This document shows positions 45,594-55,500 of a stretch of 64,000 nt of DNA, in pieces. The number at the start of each line of letters is the position of its first letter. Within the stretch, counting starts at the first letter, position 1. The DNA is from Cycas panzhihuaensis (Eukaryota; Cycadophyta): positions 248,751,741 through 248,815,740 of the forward strand of contig CM041465.1 of NCBI GenBank assembly GCA_023213395.1, read 5' to 3'. Below the pieces are notes generated by a model. The model saw only the letters and a list, made by a program, of their open reading frames with translations, made no database searches and was not told where the DNA came from. The position numbers and the translations under genes are program-made.

Positions 45594-45891
45594 TGAACAT
45601 TTAATCAAAGCAAGCAACAAAAGATAAATGTAGATGTATATGGTAGAATTAGTTCACCATTAATGAATAATTGATATTCACATAAGATAATCACAGAGTA
45701 CATTATCCACATATATATATGAGCTTATGGTTCTGTATTATGGACACTCACCAAACATGTAAGGAGTAACACTATCAGTGATGTGGAAAGTATTAACTTG
45801 CCTACTTAAACCAACAAAAGTTATAAATTTAAGTGATGATCTTTATAATACACTTAAAATTAAAATAATGAAGTGAACATTAATTCTAACA
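45594..45891 (-). repeat. C 5' LTR
   Basis: 298 bases, TGAACATTT to TTCTAACA, matching 3796-3820 plus 9130-9401. It marks the right end of the nest. Confidence 0.83.
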
Positions 45892-46526
45892 ATACACTCT
45901 AGAGGCTCCATTATGTATTTAATCACATAATAATGTTATTGATTTGATGTAATAAGTATTAGCTATTGTGATTTTTTCTTGGTACAAAAGTGGTTACAAA
46001 CTTAGGATTCTCAAATTAGTTTCCCAGGTGCATACTATGAAGCTTGAACATGGAATTCATAAACCATACTTAGTTGATAATAAAGAGTTGTAAACTATTA
46101 CTATAGTGTCATCCATCCAACTAAAGGAGTTGTTTCAACAATGTGATAGTATAAGTTATAAAGTCCTTGTTGAGGAACAATCAAGCAACTCTTCAAGTAA
46201 TATTGGACATGGCATGCAAAAGCTCTTAAGTGAGTTTCCTAACATATTTTTGAAAGATTTGCTTTGCAATTTACTTGCTAAAGGAAATATACATCACGTT
46301 ATTAAATTAGAATTAAAAACAAAAAATATTTCTACAGTTCCATATGAACTTGGTTTCTCTAAATATAAGGAATTTAATAAACAAATCATAGAATCATTAA
46401 AAAATAGATTTAAACATCCTAATAAGTCACCACGTGGAATCTCAGTTCTCTTGATAAAAAGGAAATATGGTCAAAGATAATATGTAAAGGCTATAAAGAC
46501 CTAAATAAAACCACCATAAAGCACAA
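45892..46526 (+). pseudogene. Gyp protease end and reverse transcriptase, N-terminal part
   Basis: The open frame 46106-46480 (124 codons) contains KLLSEFPNIFLKDLLCNLLAK, HHVIKLELKTKN, VPYELGFSKYKEFNKQIIESL, and NKSPRGISVLLIKRKYGQ. These are the opening blocks of Ty3/gypsy RT (FPDVF…DHxIxLxPG…PYR…E…L…G.IxPSxSP…PVxxVKKKDG). A TAA at 46480 falls in the next block, which continues (YVKAIKT, IKPP) to the G insertion. The upstream part 45892-46105 resembles the protease-RT spacer. Confidence 0.88.
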
Positions 46527-46531
46527 GTATG

Positions 46532-46855
46532 TGATGGAGCCGGAGGAGCAGAGCAGGACATCACGAGACTTTCATCTTGAGTACAACGGCGATTTCCGAA
46601 AGAGTGGCGGTGTTAATAAACACCAGGGAGGTATTCCCAACCCTTAAATAGAGATTCGGGGAGGCGTCGGGTGCCATCACCCTAGCTGCACAACAATTAA
46701 GGTTAGTTTGAAAAAATATAAAAATAAATAACACCTGTAATACCTCACGTGAGTGGTCGGTCAAGGCTGTTGAGCGGTTCAAGCCCTGGGGCCCTCAAAG
46801 GTGGCTTTGAGGCCCTAGTGCTCTAGTGCCACAAACATTGGGATTATTCCCAACA
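46532..46855 (-). repeat. G 3' LTR
   Basis: 324 bases, TGATGGAGCC to ATTCCCAACA. GC content is higher than the surroundings. A purine tract (ATGGGGAGAA on the minus strand) adjoins at 46856-46866. Confidence 0.93.
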
Positions 46856-46866
46856 TTCTCCCCATA

Positions 46867-47480
46867 AGCCCAATGTGTATGACTCCTAAATCATCTCGAA
46901 CTTTTCAAACTTGATTTTTCCCAAGGCCTTTGTAAAATATCCATTGTTTGATCTTCGGTGCTACAATAAGTCAACTCTATCTGTTCTGCTTGTACAAGTT
47001 CTCGAATAAAGTGGTATTGAGTTTCAATGTGCTTTGTTCTGCCGTGGAATACTGGTACTTTGGTCATTTGAATAGCGCTCTGATTGTCACACCAAATTTT
47101 AGTGGGGCCTCATTGCTTAATTTGAAAATCCTGTAAGAGTCTTCTTAACCGTTAATTCACGGGCTCCTAACATGCTGGCTTTATATTCGCCTTGGTGTGG
47201 ATAAGGAAAGCAGTATTTTGTTTCTTTGAACTCCAAGCTACCTCTTGATCCCATACTAAATGCATAACCAAGTAGATTTTCTATCATCAATATCACCACC
47301 TAATCAACTGTAACTTGAATTAAGCGAAACTCGGATGTAGGTTTGTAGTATAGTCCAAAGTCAAGTCCCTTTAAGGTATCTCGAGGATTCTTTTAGCGAC
47401 TTGCCAATGGGATGTCTTTGGATCCTGCATAAATCTAGATACAACACTTACGTAATATGTTATATCGGTCGAGTAGAGGT
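46867..47480 (-). pseudogene. G RNase H
   Basis: The minus strand encodes IWCDNQSAIQMTKVPVF (47050-47100), GRTKHIETQYHFIRELV (47000-47050) and the weak tail TEDQTMDIL. Upstream are the YxDSD…GY region in a broken frame (47250-47330) and the SxGSRGSLEFKETKY segment (47117-47299, shifted frame). Normal copia order. Confidence 0.87.
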
Positions 47481-48250
47481 TAAATAAAGTAGGCTACCAA
47501 TCGGTTGTCTATAGTGAGTGGGATCAACGAGGTTGAGTCATCCGTCTTAGAGAGTTTAATTCCAATTTCTGCCGGTATTGACAATGGTTTACGCTTGTCA
47601 TATTAAATCTTTGTAAAAGGTCTAGTATATATTTACGTTGAGATATAAATATTCCTTGTTTATCTTGCCACACTTCCAATCCTAGGAAGTAGTGCATAAG
47701 ACCTAAGTCCATCATTTCAATTCCTTACACATAGCTTCTTTAAATTGATTTAAAAGTTGGGAGTCATTTCCAGATAAATTAAATCGCTCACGTAAAGTCC
47801 TACGATCAATATCGAATCTCCTTTAATTTTAGTGTATAGGTTTGAATCTGCTTGAGATCTTTCAAACCCTTGATCTTTAAGATATGTGTCTATACAGAAT
47901 ACCAAGCCCTAGGTGCTTGTTTTAGACCATATAATGCTTTCTTTAACTTATACACTTTGTTTTCTTCCCCCCTGACTTCAAAACCGAGGGGTTGAGAGAC
48001 ATAGATATCTTCTTGAATATAACCATTTAAAAAGCACTTTTACGTCCATTTGATAAACAGCCAACCCATTTGGGCGGCTAAACTTATTATCATGCGAATC
48101 GATTCCATTCTAAGAATCGGGGCAAATGTTTCGGATAGTCTATTCCTTCTTTTGGGCATATCCTTTGGCAACTAAACGAGCTTTATATTTATCAATTGAT
48201 CCATCGAGTGGAACTTAGTCTTATAAACCCATTTGGTTCCAATGGCTTTC
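47481..48250 (-). pseudogene. G reverse transcriptase, catalytic Asp changed
   Basis: Open frame 47524-47715 has MMDLGLMHYFLGLEVWQ and SQRKYILDLLQRFNM. Upstream, near 47780-47800, the YVDD box reads YVSD: the first catalytic Asp is replaced by Ser. Further upstream are AYGLKQAP-type (47920-47945), GFEVRGEENKVY (47945-47985) and DVKVLFKWLYSRRYLCLSTPR in frames shifted against each other (48000-48050). The N-terminal part is in 48172-48558 (MQEEYKSIVKND, TWELVDLPPRKKAIGTKWVYK). Confidence 0.88.
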
Positions 48251-49500
48251 TTTCTTGGTGGTAAGTCTACAAGTTCCCAAGTATCATTTTTAACGATAGA
48301 TTTATATTCCTCTTGCATGGCTTTTTGCCAGCACTCATGTTGATTAGCCTCACCAAATGTTTGAGGCTCATGACTTTCAAGTAACTTACTCATTAGAGCA
48401 AAGTTAACTTTGTGTGAGCGTGTAGATCTTCGATTGTTATCTAATATATTTCCTAAGTCATGATTGCGGTGAACCCATTTAGGTAGGGGTTGTAATGGTG
48501 GTTGAGGTGATGTTGTTTCCCTAGTAGTTTCTGGAGAGTTTCTCCACATAGGTGGCACATATTTGGATGTATTTGATGCATTAACCTTAATGGTAATGTC
48601 CTTTTGTTGTTCATGGTTATTTTGATAGTAGGTGTCCTCTTGAAATTTGACATCCCTACTCAGAATGACTTTTCGGGATTTGGGATCATAAACTTTGTAA
48701 GATTTTGATGATTCACTATATCCAATAAAGATACATTTTACACTATGATCATCTAATTTGGTTATTCTTTGGTCAGGGACATGGGCATAGGCTAAACAGC
48801 CAAATACCTTAAGGTGACGGATACTAGGTTTATAACCTGTCCATGCTTCTTCCGTGTCTTCCCTCTATGACTTTTGTGGAACATCGATTAAGTAAGTAGG
48901 CTGCGGTATGGGCTTTGACCCAAAATTCATGGCCTAAGTTTTTATCTTTGAGCATACAACGTGCCATTTCTACGATAGTTCTGTTTTTCCTTTCAGCTAC
49001 ACCATTTTGTTGTGGGGTGTAGGGGTTGGTATGTTGTCGCCTAATCCCATGTTGGATACGAATCCTTGAAGATATTAGAGGTAAATTCTCCCCCATTATC
49101 TAATCTTAGGGAGAGGATATGATATCCACTTTGTCGCTCAACGAAGGTTTTGAAGTCAACAAAGTGGTCAAAAGCATCAGATTTGTATTTGAGAAAGAAC
49201 ACCCAAGTCTTTCTTGTAAAGTCATCAATAAATGTAAGGAAATATTTGGCACCGCCATGAGGGAGTGGCCATTGGGCCACAAATATCTGGTATACGAGTT
49301 GAAGAGGGGCGATGTCCGATGGCTAAAGTCCGGAAAACTTTCTATGATGTTTTCCAAGAAGGCATCCCTCACACAACTCTTTGTTAACATCAATAGGGGT
49401 AAGCCATTAACCATATCTAATCTTTTCATAAGGGCTAAACTTGTATAATTAAGGTGGCCAAACGTCGATGCCATAGGTCACTATCCATAGTAGTTGTGGT
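48251..49500 (-). pseudogene. G linker and integrase
   Basis: Core: the DICGPMA block (49275-49300), GGAKYFLTFIDDFTRKTWVFFL (49041-49280 frame), LSLRLDNGGEF, then in another frame HTNPYTPQQNGVAERKNRTI (48830-49096). The three catalytic positions Asp, Asp, Glu are all retained, but a frameshift lies between the second and third. The C-terminal domain (KCIFIGYSES, DPKSRKVILS) and linker with NRRSTRSHKVN follow. The frame 49106-49474 is a shifted reading. Confidence 0.9.
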
Positions 49501-50050
49501 TCTAAGGGCATATGTTTCGAGGGGTGATAGTAAGTTTAAATAAACGATCTTTAGTCATGATACCCCTAGCAACAATAGCTTCATTTTGTCGTTTATCTTT
49601 AATGACGCATTCGCCGTTGTCAAAAATTATTTTATAGTCTTGTCCCATCATCCGTCCCACCGATAGTAAGTTTTTCCTTAAAGGTGGACATATAGAACAT
49701 CATTTAAATATTTATATTCACCACTATCACCAATAAGGCAATGTTACCTTTTCCAATCGATTGGTGAGAAGTGTTGTCTCCAAACATAATAGACCCTTTC
49801 TTATTTGTATCCAAAGTTTGAAATAATTGTTCTTTATGGGTTATGTGGGTGGAACAACCGGAGTCAATGTACCAACTATCGTCCTCTTCTTCTTGGTTTG
49901 AAAAACTAGATAGAAATAACCTATTGTTGATTTTAGATTCTGATGTATTTGACACATGTCCTCTAGAGGGTGGTCCATGTTTTGAAAAACACTTATCTTC
50001 AGTGTGACCATTTCTACGACAATAAGTGCAATATAGTTGATCTCTTTTTC
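49501..50050 (-). pseudogene. G protease, pre-integrase and CCHC knuckle
   Basis: Knuckle LYCTYCRRNGHTEDKC at 49985-50035 has all metal ligands. The protease active site WYIDSGCSTHITHK (DSGC for DSGA) is in the open frame 49704-49955 with IMFGDNTS. Pre-integrase fragments continue toward 49500 in other frames. This is the usual order after gag. Confidence 0.9.
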
Positions 50051-50450
50051 CATAACTAAGATTTTGATTCCTTGGTGAAGAGTGATCAAAGTTGAGAGGT
50101 CTCCCCCTTTCCTCATAGAATTGAGTATGAGTATTTCTTGGTTGGTCACGATAGTTTTGAGGTGTTCTAGAAGGTTGTGGGTTCCCATGACAATGTGGAC
50201 AACAAGAATGATTTTCAACTTGTCTTTGTTGGTTAGGGTTTCTTTGAGTGTTCGAATGTCTTGGAGAGTTTTCATGTTGTGGGGGTCATCCTTGTCTATT
50301 ATGAAGAGCTTGGTATCGTGGAGGATTTTGTCTAGGTTCATTTCTAGGGTTTTCATCTTTTCGCCTTAGCCTCCTACTCCAGTTAAGAAAATTATTTCCA
50401 TCAAACTTAGGAATAATCATATTCCCAAAACTAGATGTCATTTTAAATTA
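50051..50450 (-). pseudogene. G gag, short remnant
   Basis: The open frame 49841-50356 covers part of it in a shifted reading. In the gag frame the segment is rich in Asn, Arg, Gln and Pro, with a second Cys/His cluster CCPHCHGNPQPS near 50175-50210. A capsid domain of normal length was not recognised; a start around 50440 (MTSSFGNMIIPKFDG-type reading) is likely because it precedes the leader. Gag here looks truncated. Confidence 0.6.
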
Positions 50451-52539
50451 AGGTTGTATAAAATATGATAAATGCAATAGCAAAAATATTTGAATGTAGA
50501 AAATTTGAAAGAACTTAAAATGAAAGAGATTATTTCCAAATATATATATCCCAAGGTTTTCAAAAGTTTAAACAAATGAACTAGGACCTAGAAAGGCTAC
50601 TAGGCTCTAAGTTTATGTTTCTCCTGGGGCAACCTTCTTTATTCATCACAATGGCGCCCGCACGGATGGCAAAACAGGGACCCTTTATCTCCAGATCGAG
50701 CGCTAGGCTCTATATACCTCAGTACGTGGGCTACTAAGAAGGTTTTGACACCCCCCTGAATTGTTGGTCCACCTGTGCCGGATTTATGCCTAACAACAGA
50801 TCTAGCGATGAAGGTTCTCGAACCAAAGGCACTCACCCTCTCCAGGTCTAGCCTTGGTCTCCAAACCCCATAAAAGGAAAAGGTTCTGCACCTCACCACC
50901 GCCAAGTATACACACGATAGTAATGGTCCTCATCCAATATGAGTAGGTAGATTAAGCGTGTGTGGTGGTAACCCGGGTCCTAACTGCCCCTTGCAATTTG
51001 GAAAAAAGTGTGGTTCAATTCGGGATTTATCTTATTTAATGTGAAAACTAATCTATTTAGCAATGTGGTCTTGCTTAGAAAAAGAAAAAATTCTTTTGAT
51101 AATAATAAAAATGCTCTAAGCAAGATGAAATGAAAACTTTTACAAAAAAACTCTTTTTGCTTTTTTTTCAAAAAAATATATAATGTCCTTCAAACAAATA
51201 TAAGATGCCTTTGAAAAGAAATGCAATTTTTCTTTTATAAGTGCAAGAAGGATGATATTTTCCAATAATGAAGAAGAACTTTAATACACTTTTAATCAAA
51301 AAGGAAGTAATGATGCTCAAAAACTTTTCACTTATGCAAGATTTAAAAATAAACTTTTGAGAATAGATAAACAGATGCCAATTTCTCAAATGAATAATAA
51401 ATCTTCAATGTAAAAACTTCTTTAAGAACAACTTTTATGTATTGCCTTATAAATAAATACTTGTTCAAAATAATGTAAAGTGCTTGTAGAAAGATCAAGC
51501 AAAAACTCTGAGTAAACAAGGAAAATATGAACTAGAATTTTCTTTACAATTTTTGAAAGGAAGACAAGCTTGTTAGGGTGAATATATATACTCAACTTTA
51601 ACAGATTGAAAACTATATTGAAAGAGGTCAGAATAGCTTAAAATTTTATCAATATGTAGATTGCTCAAATGTGAATCCAATAAAACAGACGGTTTTGAAA
51701 AATGATACCAATAAGTCACGTTTTGAATGATGCTAAGAAAAGGACCTCCTTATGGAGCCTAACAGAGGCGGGGTAGGCAAAAATTGTATAAAAGTACTAA
51801 TTAATCCTTAGAAAAGTTGAAAAAATGATCAAATATTATTGATGAAGTAATTAATATTCGCCAATTGAAAATTTTGAAAGAATATATTAAACAGTGTAAA
51901 AAAAGCGATTTAGGCCAATAAAATAACTCAACTTTAGCCGATTTGAAATATAAGCAAAATGTGTCAAAATATACGAAAAATATATCACGGTGAAGAGAAA
52001 TGAGTCACTTCCCAACGGTAGCGGAAATGAAATCTGATAAAAATTGCAAAAATTATAGTGAAAAAGGTGACAAGAATCTTTATGGAGAATGTTCAAGAAA
52101 CAGGCAAAAATAACTAATTTTCTTATTTAGCGATTAAAATATTAGTAAAAATGAAGTCAAAAAATTAAAGTAAAAGATGGGTATTAGAGTCTATATGACG
52201 TAGATCACAATAGAAAAAATTCGGATACAAAACAGTTTACCAACAATAAATAGCAGCCAGTTCTAAAACTGATTTTATCAAAAAAGTAAAAACTGCTGAA
52301 ATTTTGAAAGTCCAATGTTAAAAGGGGTGAAACGAGGTCAAATGGGCACCAAATCGGTCTTATGACCAGTCGAAATTGATCTACGAAAAATTTCTGATCT
52401 GATGGCACAGGTTTCGCCTGAAACCGATGAGCCAGGGGGAAGTTATGGCCTAAAATGCGCCAATAACCCTATGGAGAAATGAAATTTTAAAAAAAATAAG
52501 ATTTAAAAATGAAAAAACTTCTTTAAAAAACGGTCTAAA

Positions 52540-52622
52540 GCTGAACTGGGCTGGGATTGAACCCACGACCAGTCAGGAAATAGAAACCTCCGATGCCAGG
52601 AGGGTGAACTCGCTCGTCGAGT
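52540..52622 (-). other. tRNA-like B-box segment in the G leader
   Basis: The minus strand holds GTCGTGGGTTCAATCCCAG, close to the T-arm/B-box of tRNAs (GGTTCRANTCC). About 20 bases upstream CCTCC and GGAGG could form an anticodon-like stem with a 7-base loop. No convincing A box or acceptor stem was found, so it is not a tRNA gene; a tRNA-derived relic is possible. Confidence 0.35.
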
Positions 52623-53190
52623 TTAAAATGTAATGAAACTATGAAAACACGAAACCTAATTGAAAACACATACAAAGCGATTTAATGAATGAATTGAAGG
52701 CGATTTAATAAATGGATATAATCAATCAATAGCTATTTAATGAACGCCAATGATAATAAAACCGATTCAATGAAAACGCAATGCGATTTAATGATCACGT
52801 AATAATGTAAAGCGATTCAAACGCAAAGTGAATCTTGTGAGCGGATAAATAAAAAGTCAGAACAAACGGGTATAGCAACCCGCGGCCAGGGAGGAATATA
52901 ATATAATCAATGCTATATATATAATATAATAAGATATAATATTAGTGGTATTAATATGAGCAGCGATGAATCAATATAATAATATATGAAATATAAATAA
53001 TATTAAATGAAAGCGCGGAGCGGTAGGCTGGCAGCGGTGCGGGAGCCGGGCGGCCAGGCAGCAGGCAGCGGCGCCCAGACGGAATGGATTCAGGGCGCAC
53101 AGACACGCCGAGACGGCGACGGATACGGAGCGGCGGCCAGTGCAGAACTCGCCATGGAATGGGAAGAGGAGGCAGAGCGCGCCGATGACC

Positions 53191-53660
53191 GAACGTCCAC
53201 GGGCGGGGAAAACGATGCAATCGGGTGCCAAGGCCAACGAGGGCGAACGTCCACGAAAACGATGCAACGCAAAGGCGAGGGCGGCGAACGTCCACGAAAA
53301 TGATGCAACGCAAAGGCGAGGGCGGGCACGGATCGCGACGCAGCGCGCCGAGACGAACGTCCACGAAAACGATGCAACGCAAAGGCGAACGTCCCCACTG
53401 CAAGGACGGACTAAACACCGCGGAGAGAGGAGGGGGCAGGGCGACGCAGCGCGCCGAGACGATCGGTGAAACGAGGGGAAGGAACGAAGAAACGACACAA
53501 CCGCCTACTTCACCTAGGCAGAGAGGGCAAAGCGAACGATCACAGGTCAAGCCAAGGAACCGGAGCAGACCGAGGCTATGCACAAAGGGCGCCGACGGCG
53601 ACGAGGCGATCGGCCGGAGCAGACCCAGGCTATGCACAAAGGGCGCCGACGGGTACAGAG
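53191..53660 (-). repeat. GC-rich tandem repeats in the G leader
   Basis: A block beginning GAACGTCCACG and continuing with AAAACGATGCAACGC recurs at 53191 (diverged), 53245, 53286 and 53355. GCGCGCCGAGACGA occurs at about 53343 and 53449. A 54-base unit beginning GGAGCAGAC and including TATGCACAAAGGGCGCCGAC occurs at 53562 and 53616. The strong GC content and CpG density contrast with the rest of the window. Confidence 0.9.
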
Positions 53661-54180
53661 ATCAGAGAGTCAAACGGGATAGGATAGGCGATCAAATGGC
53701 CAAACGACAGTGCACAGAGAGGAAATGATACACAGATCATATGCACAAACAGATGTGGAGCAGAACACAGTGTTAAATAATACTAACACGAAGATGTAGA
53801 GGCAATAACGTAGGAGAGCTTCACAATACGGATACAGACAGTGAAATGATGCACAAATTAAAAGAGAATGGTTATATGTATGGCTAGATCAAACTAATAC
53901 AGAGGATCGCAAACCACAGATTTATCAAGCTAAAGCATATATCAAAAGGATTATTTTTGTTTATAGGTTTGAAAATATGGAAACGAAAATGAAGAACCTG
54001 GTTTCCGTGTGGAGAGCAGACTTCCGAGCGAGAGATCTTCCTCCACAGTGAATGGAATCCAGATCCGTCTTCTCCAGCAGATCGGTGAGCTCGCCAGAAT
54101 CTCAACGAGCAGTCATATAGCTATGTTCAGTCGGACGTTTAAGCAACTAAAATCGAAAAATAGACAACCTAGCTCAACTT

Positions 54181-54192
54181 AGCTCGATACCA
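54181..54192 (-). other. G primer-binding site
   Basis: The minus strand reads TTTGGTATCGAGCT just inside the 5' LTR, a variant of the tRNA-Met complement. Confidence 0.85.
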
Positions 54193-54194
54193 AA

Positions 54195-54520
54195 TGATGG
54201 AGCCAAGGAGCAGAGCAGACATCACGAGACTTTCATCTTGAGTACAACAGCGATTTACGAAAGAGTGGCGGTGTTAATAAACACTGTGAGGTATTCCCAA
54301 CCCTTAAATAGAGATTCGGGGAGGCGCGCGCCATCACCCTAGCCGCACAACAATTAAGGTTAGTTTGAAAAATATAAAAATAAATAGCAGTGAATACGTA
54401 CCTCACGTGAGTGGTCGGTCCGGCCGAATCCGGCAGTTCAAGGTGCCCTAGGGGCCCTCAAAGGTGGCTTTGAGGGGCCCTAAGTGCTCTAGTGCACAAA
54501 CATTGGGATTATTCCCAACA
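54195..54520 (-). repeat. G 5' LTR
   Basis: 326 bases, TGATGGAGCC to ATTCCCAACA, with several small indels relative to 46532-46855. Followed by GTATG. Confidence 0.93.
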
Positions 54521-54525
54521 GTATG

Positions 54526-55500
54526 TAGTGCCTTGGATTTATGATCATTTAGATTAGTTGAAATGTAGAATACTATTTTTAACAATTAATTTAAAAATTG
54601 GCTACCATTAAATACAAATGAACTACTCAAATATAAAGAAAATTTTAATACAAAATATGGTCACTATGAATTTTTGGTCATGTTATTCAAACTAACCAAT
54701 GCTCTTACTATGTTTATGAGTCTAATGAATGGGGCACTTCATCCCTACTTACATAAATTTGTTTTTGTTATTGTTGATGATAGACACATTTTTAATTTAA
54801 ATTAAGAATACTAAGAACATCTAGGAATGGTGTTGAACACCATAATATGATTTCTTCCGAGAGCATTTAGAGTATATGTCACATTATCTCCAAAGTTAGA
54901 GTGGCATCAGATCTAAAGAGAACCAAAACCATCAAGTTCTAGTAAATTCAAATAGATGCACATGAATTACAAATTTTCCTTAGTTTTGTAATTTTTGTAG
55001 GGGGTTTATTAAGGATCATTCTCAACTTATAGCTTCTTTAATTGGTTTGTGGAAAAATCAATTTAAATCTATTAATTAAGTGTTGGTTTGTTTTTAAATT
55101 AATAACTACATCAATTTTATACATTTCAATTCCATTAAAACTCTCTCTCTCTCTCTCATTTTTAAGACCTAGAAATGCTATCAAAAAAATAATGAGTTTA
55201 AGATCTATGTAAATCACAAACTATTGGTTCACTTTTCTTAAAAAGGTGAACTAAATTCTTAACAATACAAATTGATAAGATTGTTTTAAAAATTTTAGCC
55301 AAATATTGTGTTGAAACCAAGGAAGTATCACATGCTTGTTGATGCTTTATCTTAACTTTACTTCCCTAATACTATAGTTATCCTTCACAAAATTTTCATA
55401 TAATAACTTTAGTAGACACAACTCTAACAATTAATGTAAAAATATTATATATCAACTCAAACAATCATGATAATGAATAATTAAAAAAATTATGTGAAAA
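54526..55500 (+). pseudogene. Gyp reverse transcriptase continuation
   Basis: Continues the RT broken by G: VPWIYDHLD, then INLKIGYH (54585-54610), [17 protein letters not shown] (54660-54710), FMSLMNG, and the region of the YxDD box where sequence reads [11 protein letters not shown] (54755-54790), i.e. FIDD decayed to IVDD. After 54900 RNase H is hard to follow. (CT)n lies at 55141-55157. Confidence 0.83.

Larger units (their letters stand above)
3796..45891 (-). mobile_element. Copia element C, outer host of a multi-level nest
   Basis: Fragments of one minus-strand copia element, separated by four insertions: 3' LTR (3796-3820 joined to 9130-9401), RNase H and RT C-terminal part (9402-10564), RT N-terminal part and integrase C-terminal part (17486-18544), integrase core and pre-integrase (24929-25390), pre-integrase and protease (43321-43760), gag and leader (43761-45578), primer-binding site and 5' LTR (45579-45891). 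Skipping the insertions leaves about 5.4 kb, an ordinary copia size. Each junction restores motif continuity, for example FTTSY next to xPQQN. The outer flanks do not give an exact target duplication (AAATA against ATACA), so the left end is the least certain. Confidence 0.85.
50451..54177 (-). other. G leader, 3.7 kb, mostly non-coding
   Basis: Between gag and primer site. 50640-50960 is of balanced composition with a reading of 88 codons (50639-50905) that resembles nothing known. 50980-52540 is AT-rich. 52530-52630 has a tRNA-like B-box segment. 52700-52810 shows short repeats of CGATTTAATGA. 53000-53720 is strongly GC-rich with tandem repeats. 53880-54177 returns to average composition. 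The 228-codon sense frame 52951-53637 covers the GC-rich part; since several frames are open there on both strands, it is not good evidence of a protein. Confidence 0.65.
46532..54520 (-). mobile_element. Copia element G, complete with long leader, TSD GTATG
   Basis: 7989 bases with exact GTATG copies (46527-46531, 54521-54525) and LTRs of 324 and 326 bases. Minus-strand order: 5' LTR, primer site, 3.7-kb leader with a GC-rich repeat domain, short gag, CCHC knuckle, protease, integrase, RT, RNase H. All coding parts are broken. It interrupts the RT of Gyp between the SPWG…VKKK block and the LDxL…NLKxGYHQ block. The leader makes up almost half of the element, unusual for copia. Confidence 0.95.

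Noticed and set aside
52540-52622. A functional tRNA gene
   Set aside because: No A box, no acceptor stem, and mismatches in the T stem.
52951-53637. 228-codon minus-strand frame in the GC-rich part of G as a protein gene
   Set aside because: Several long frames overlap it on both strands, as expected when GC content suppresses stops. The product is low-complexity and follows the DNA repeats. Reported only as an observation.
53007-53728. Plus-strand frames in the same GC-rich region
   Set aside because: Antisense to the element, mutually overlapping, and made of repeat translations.
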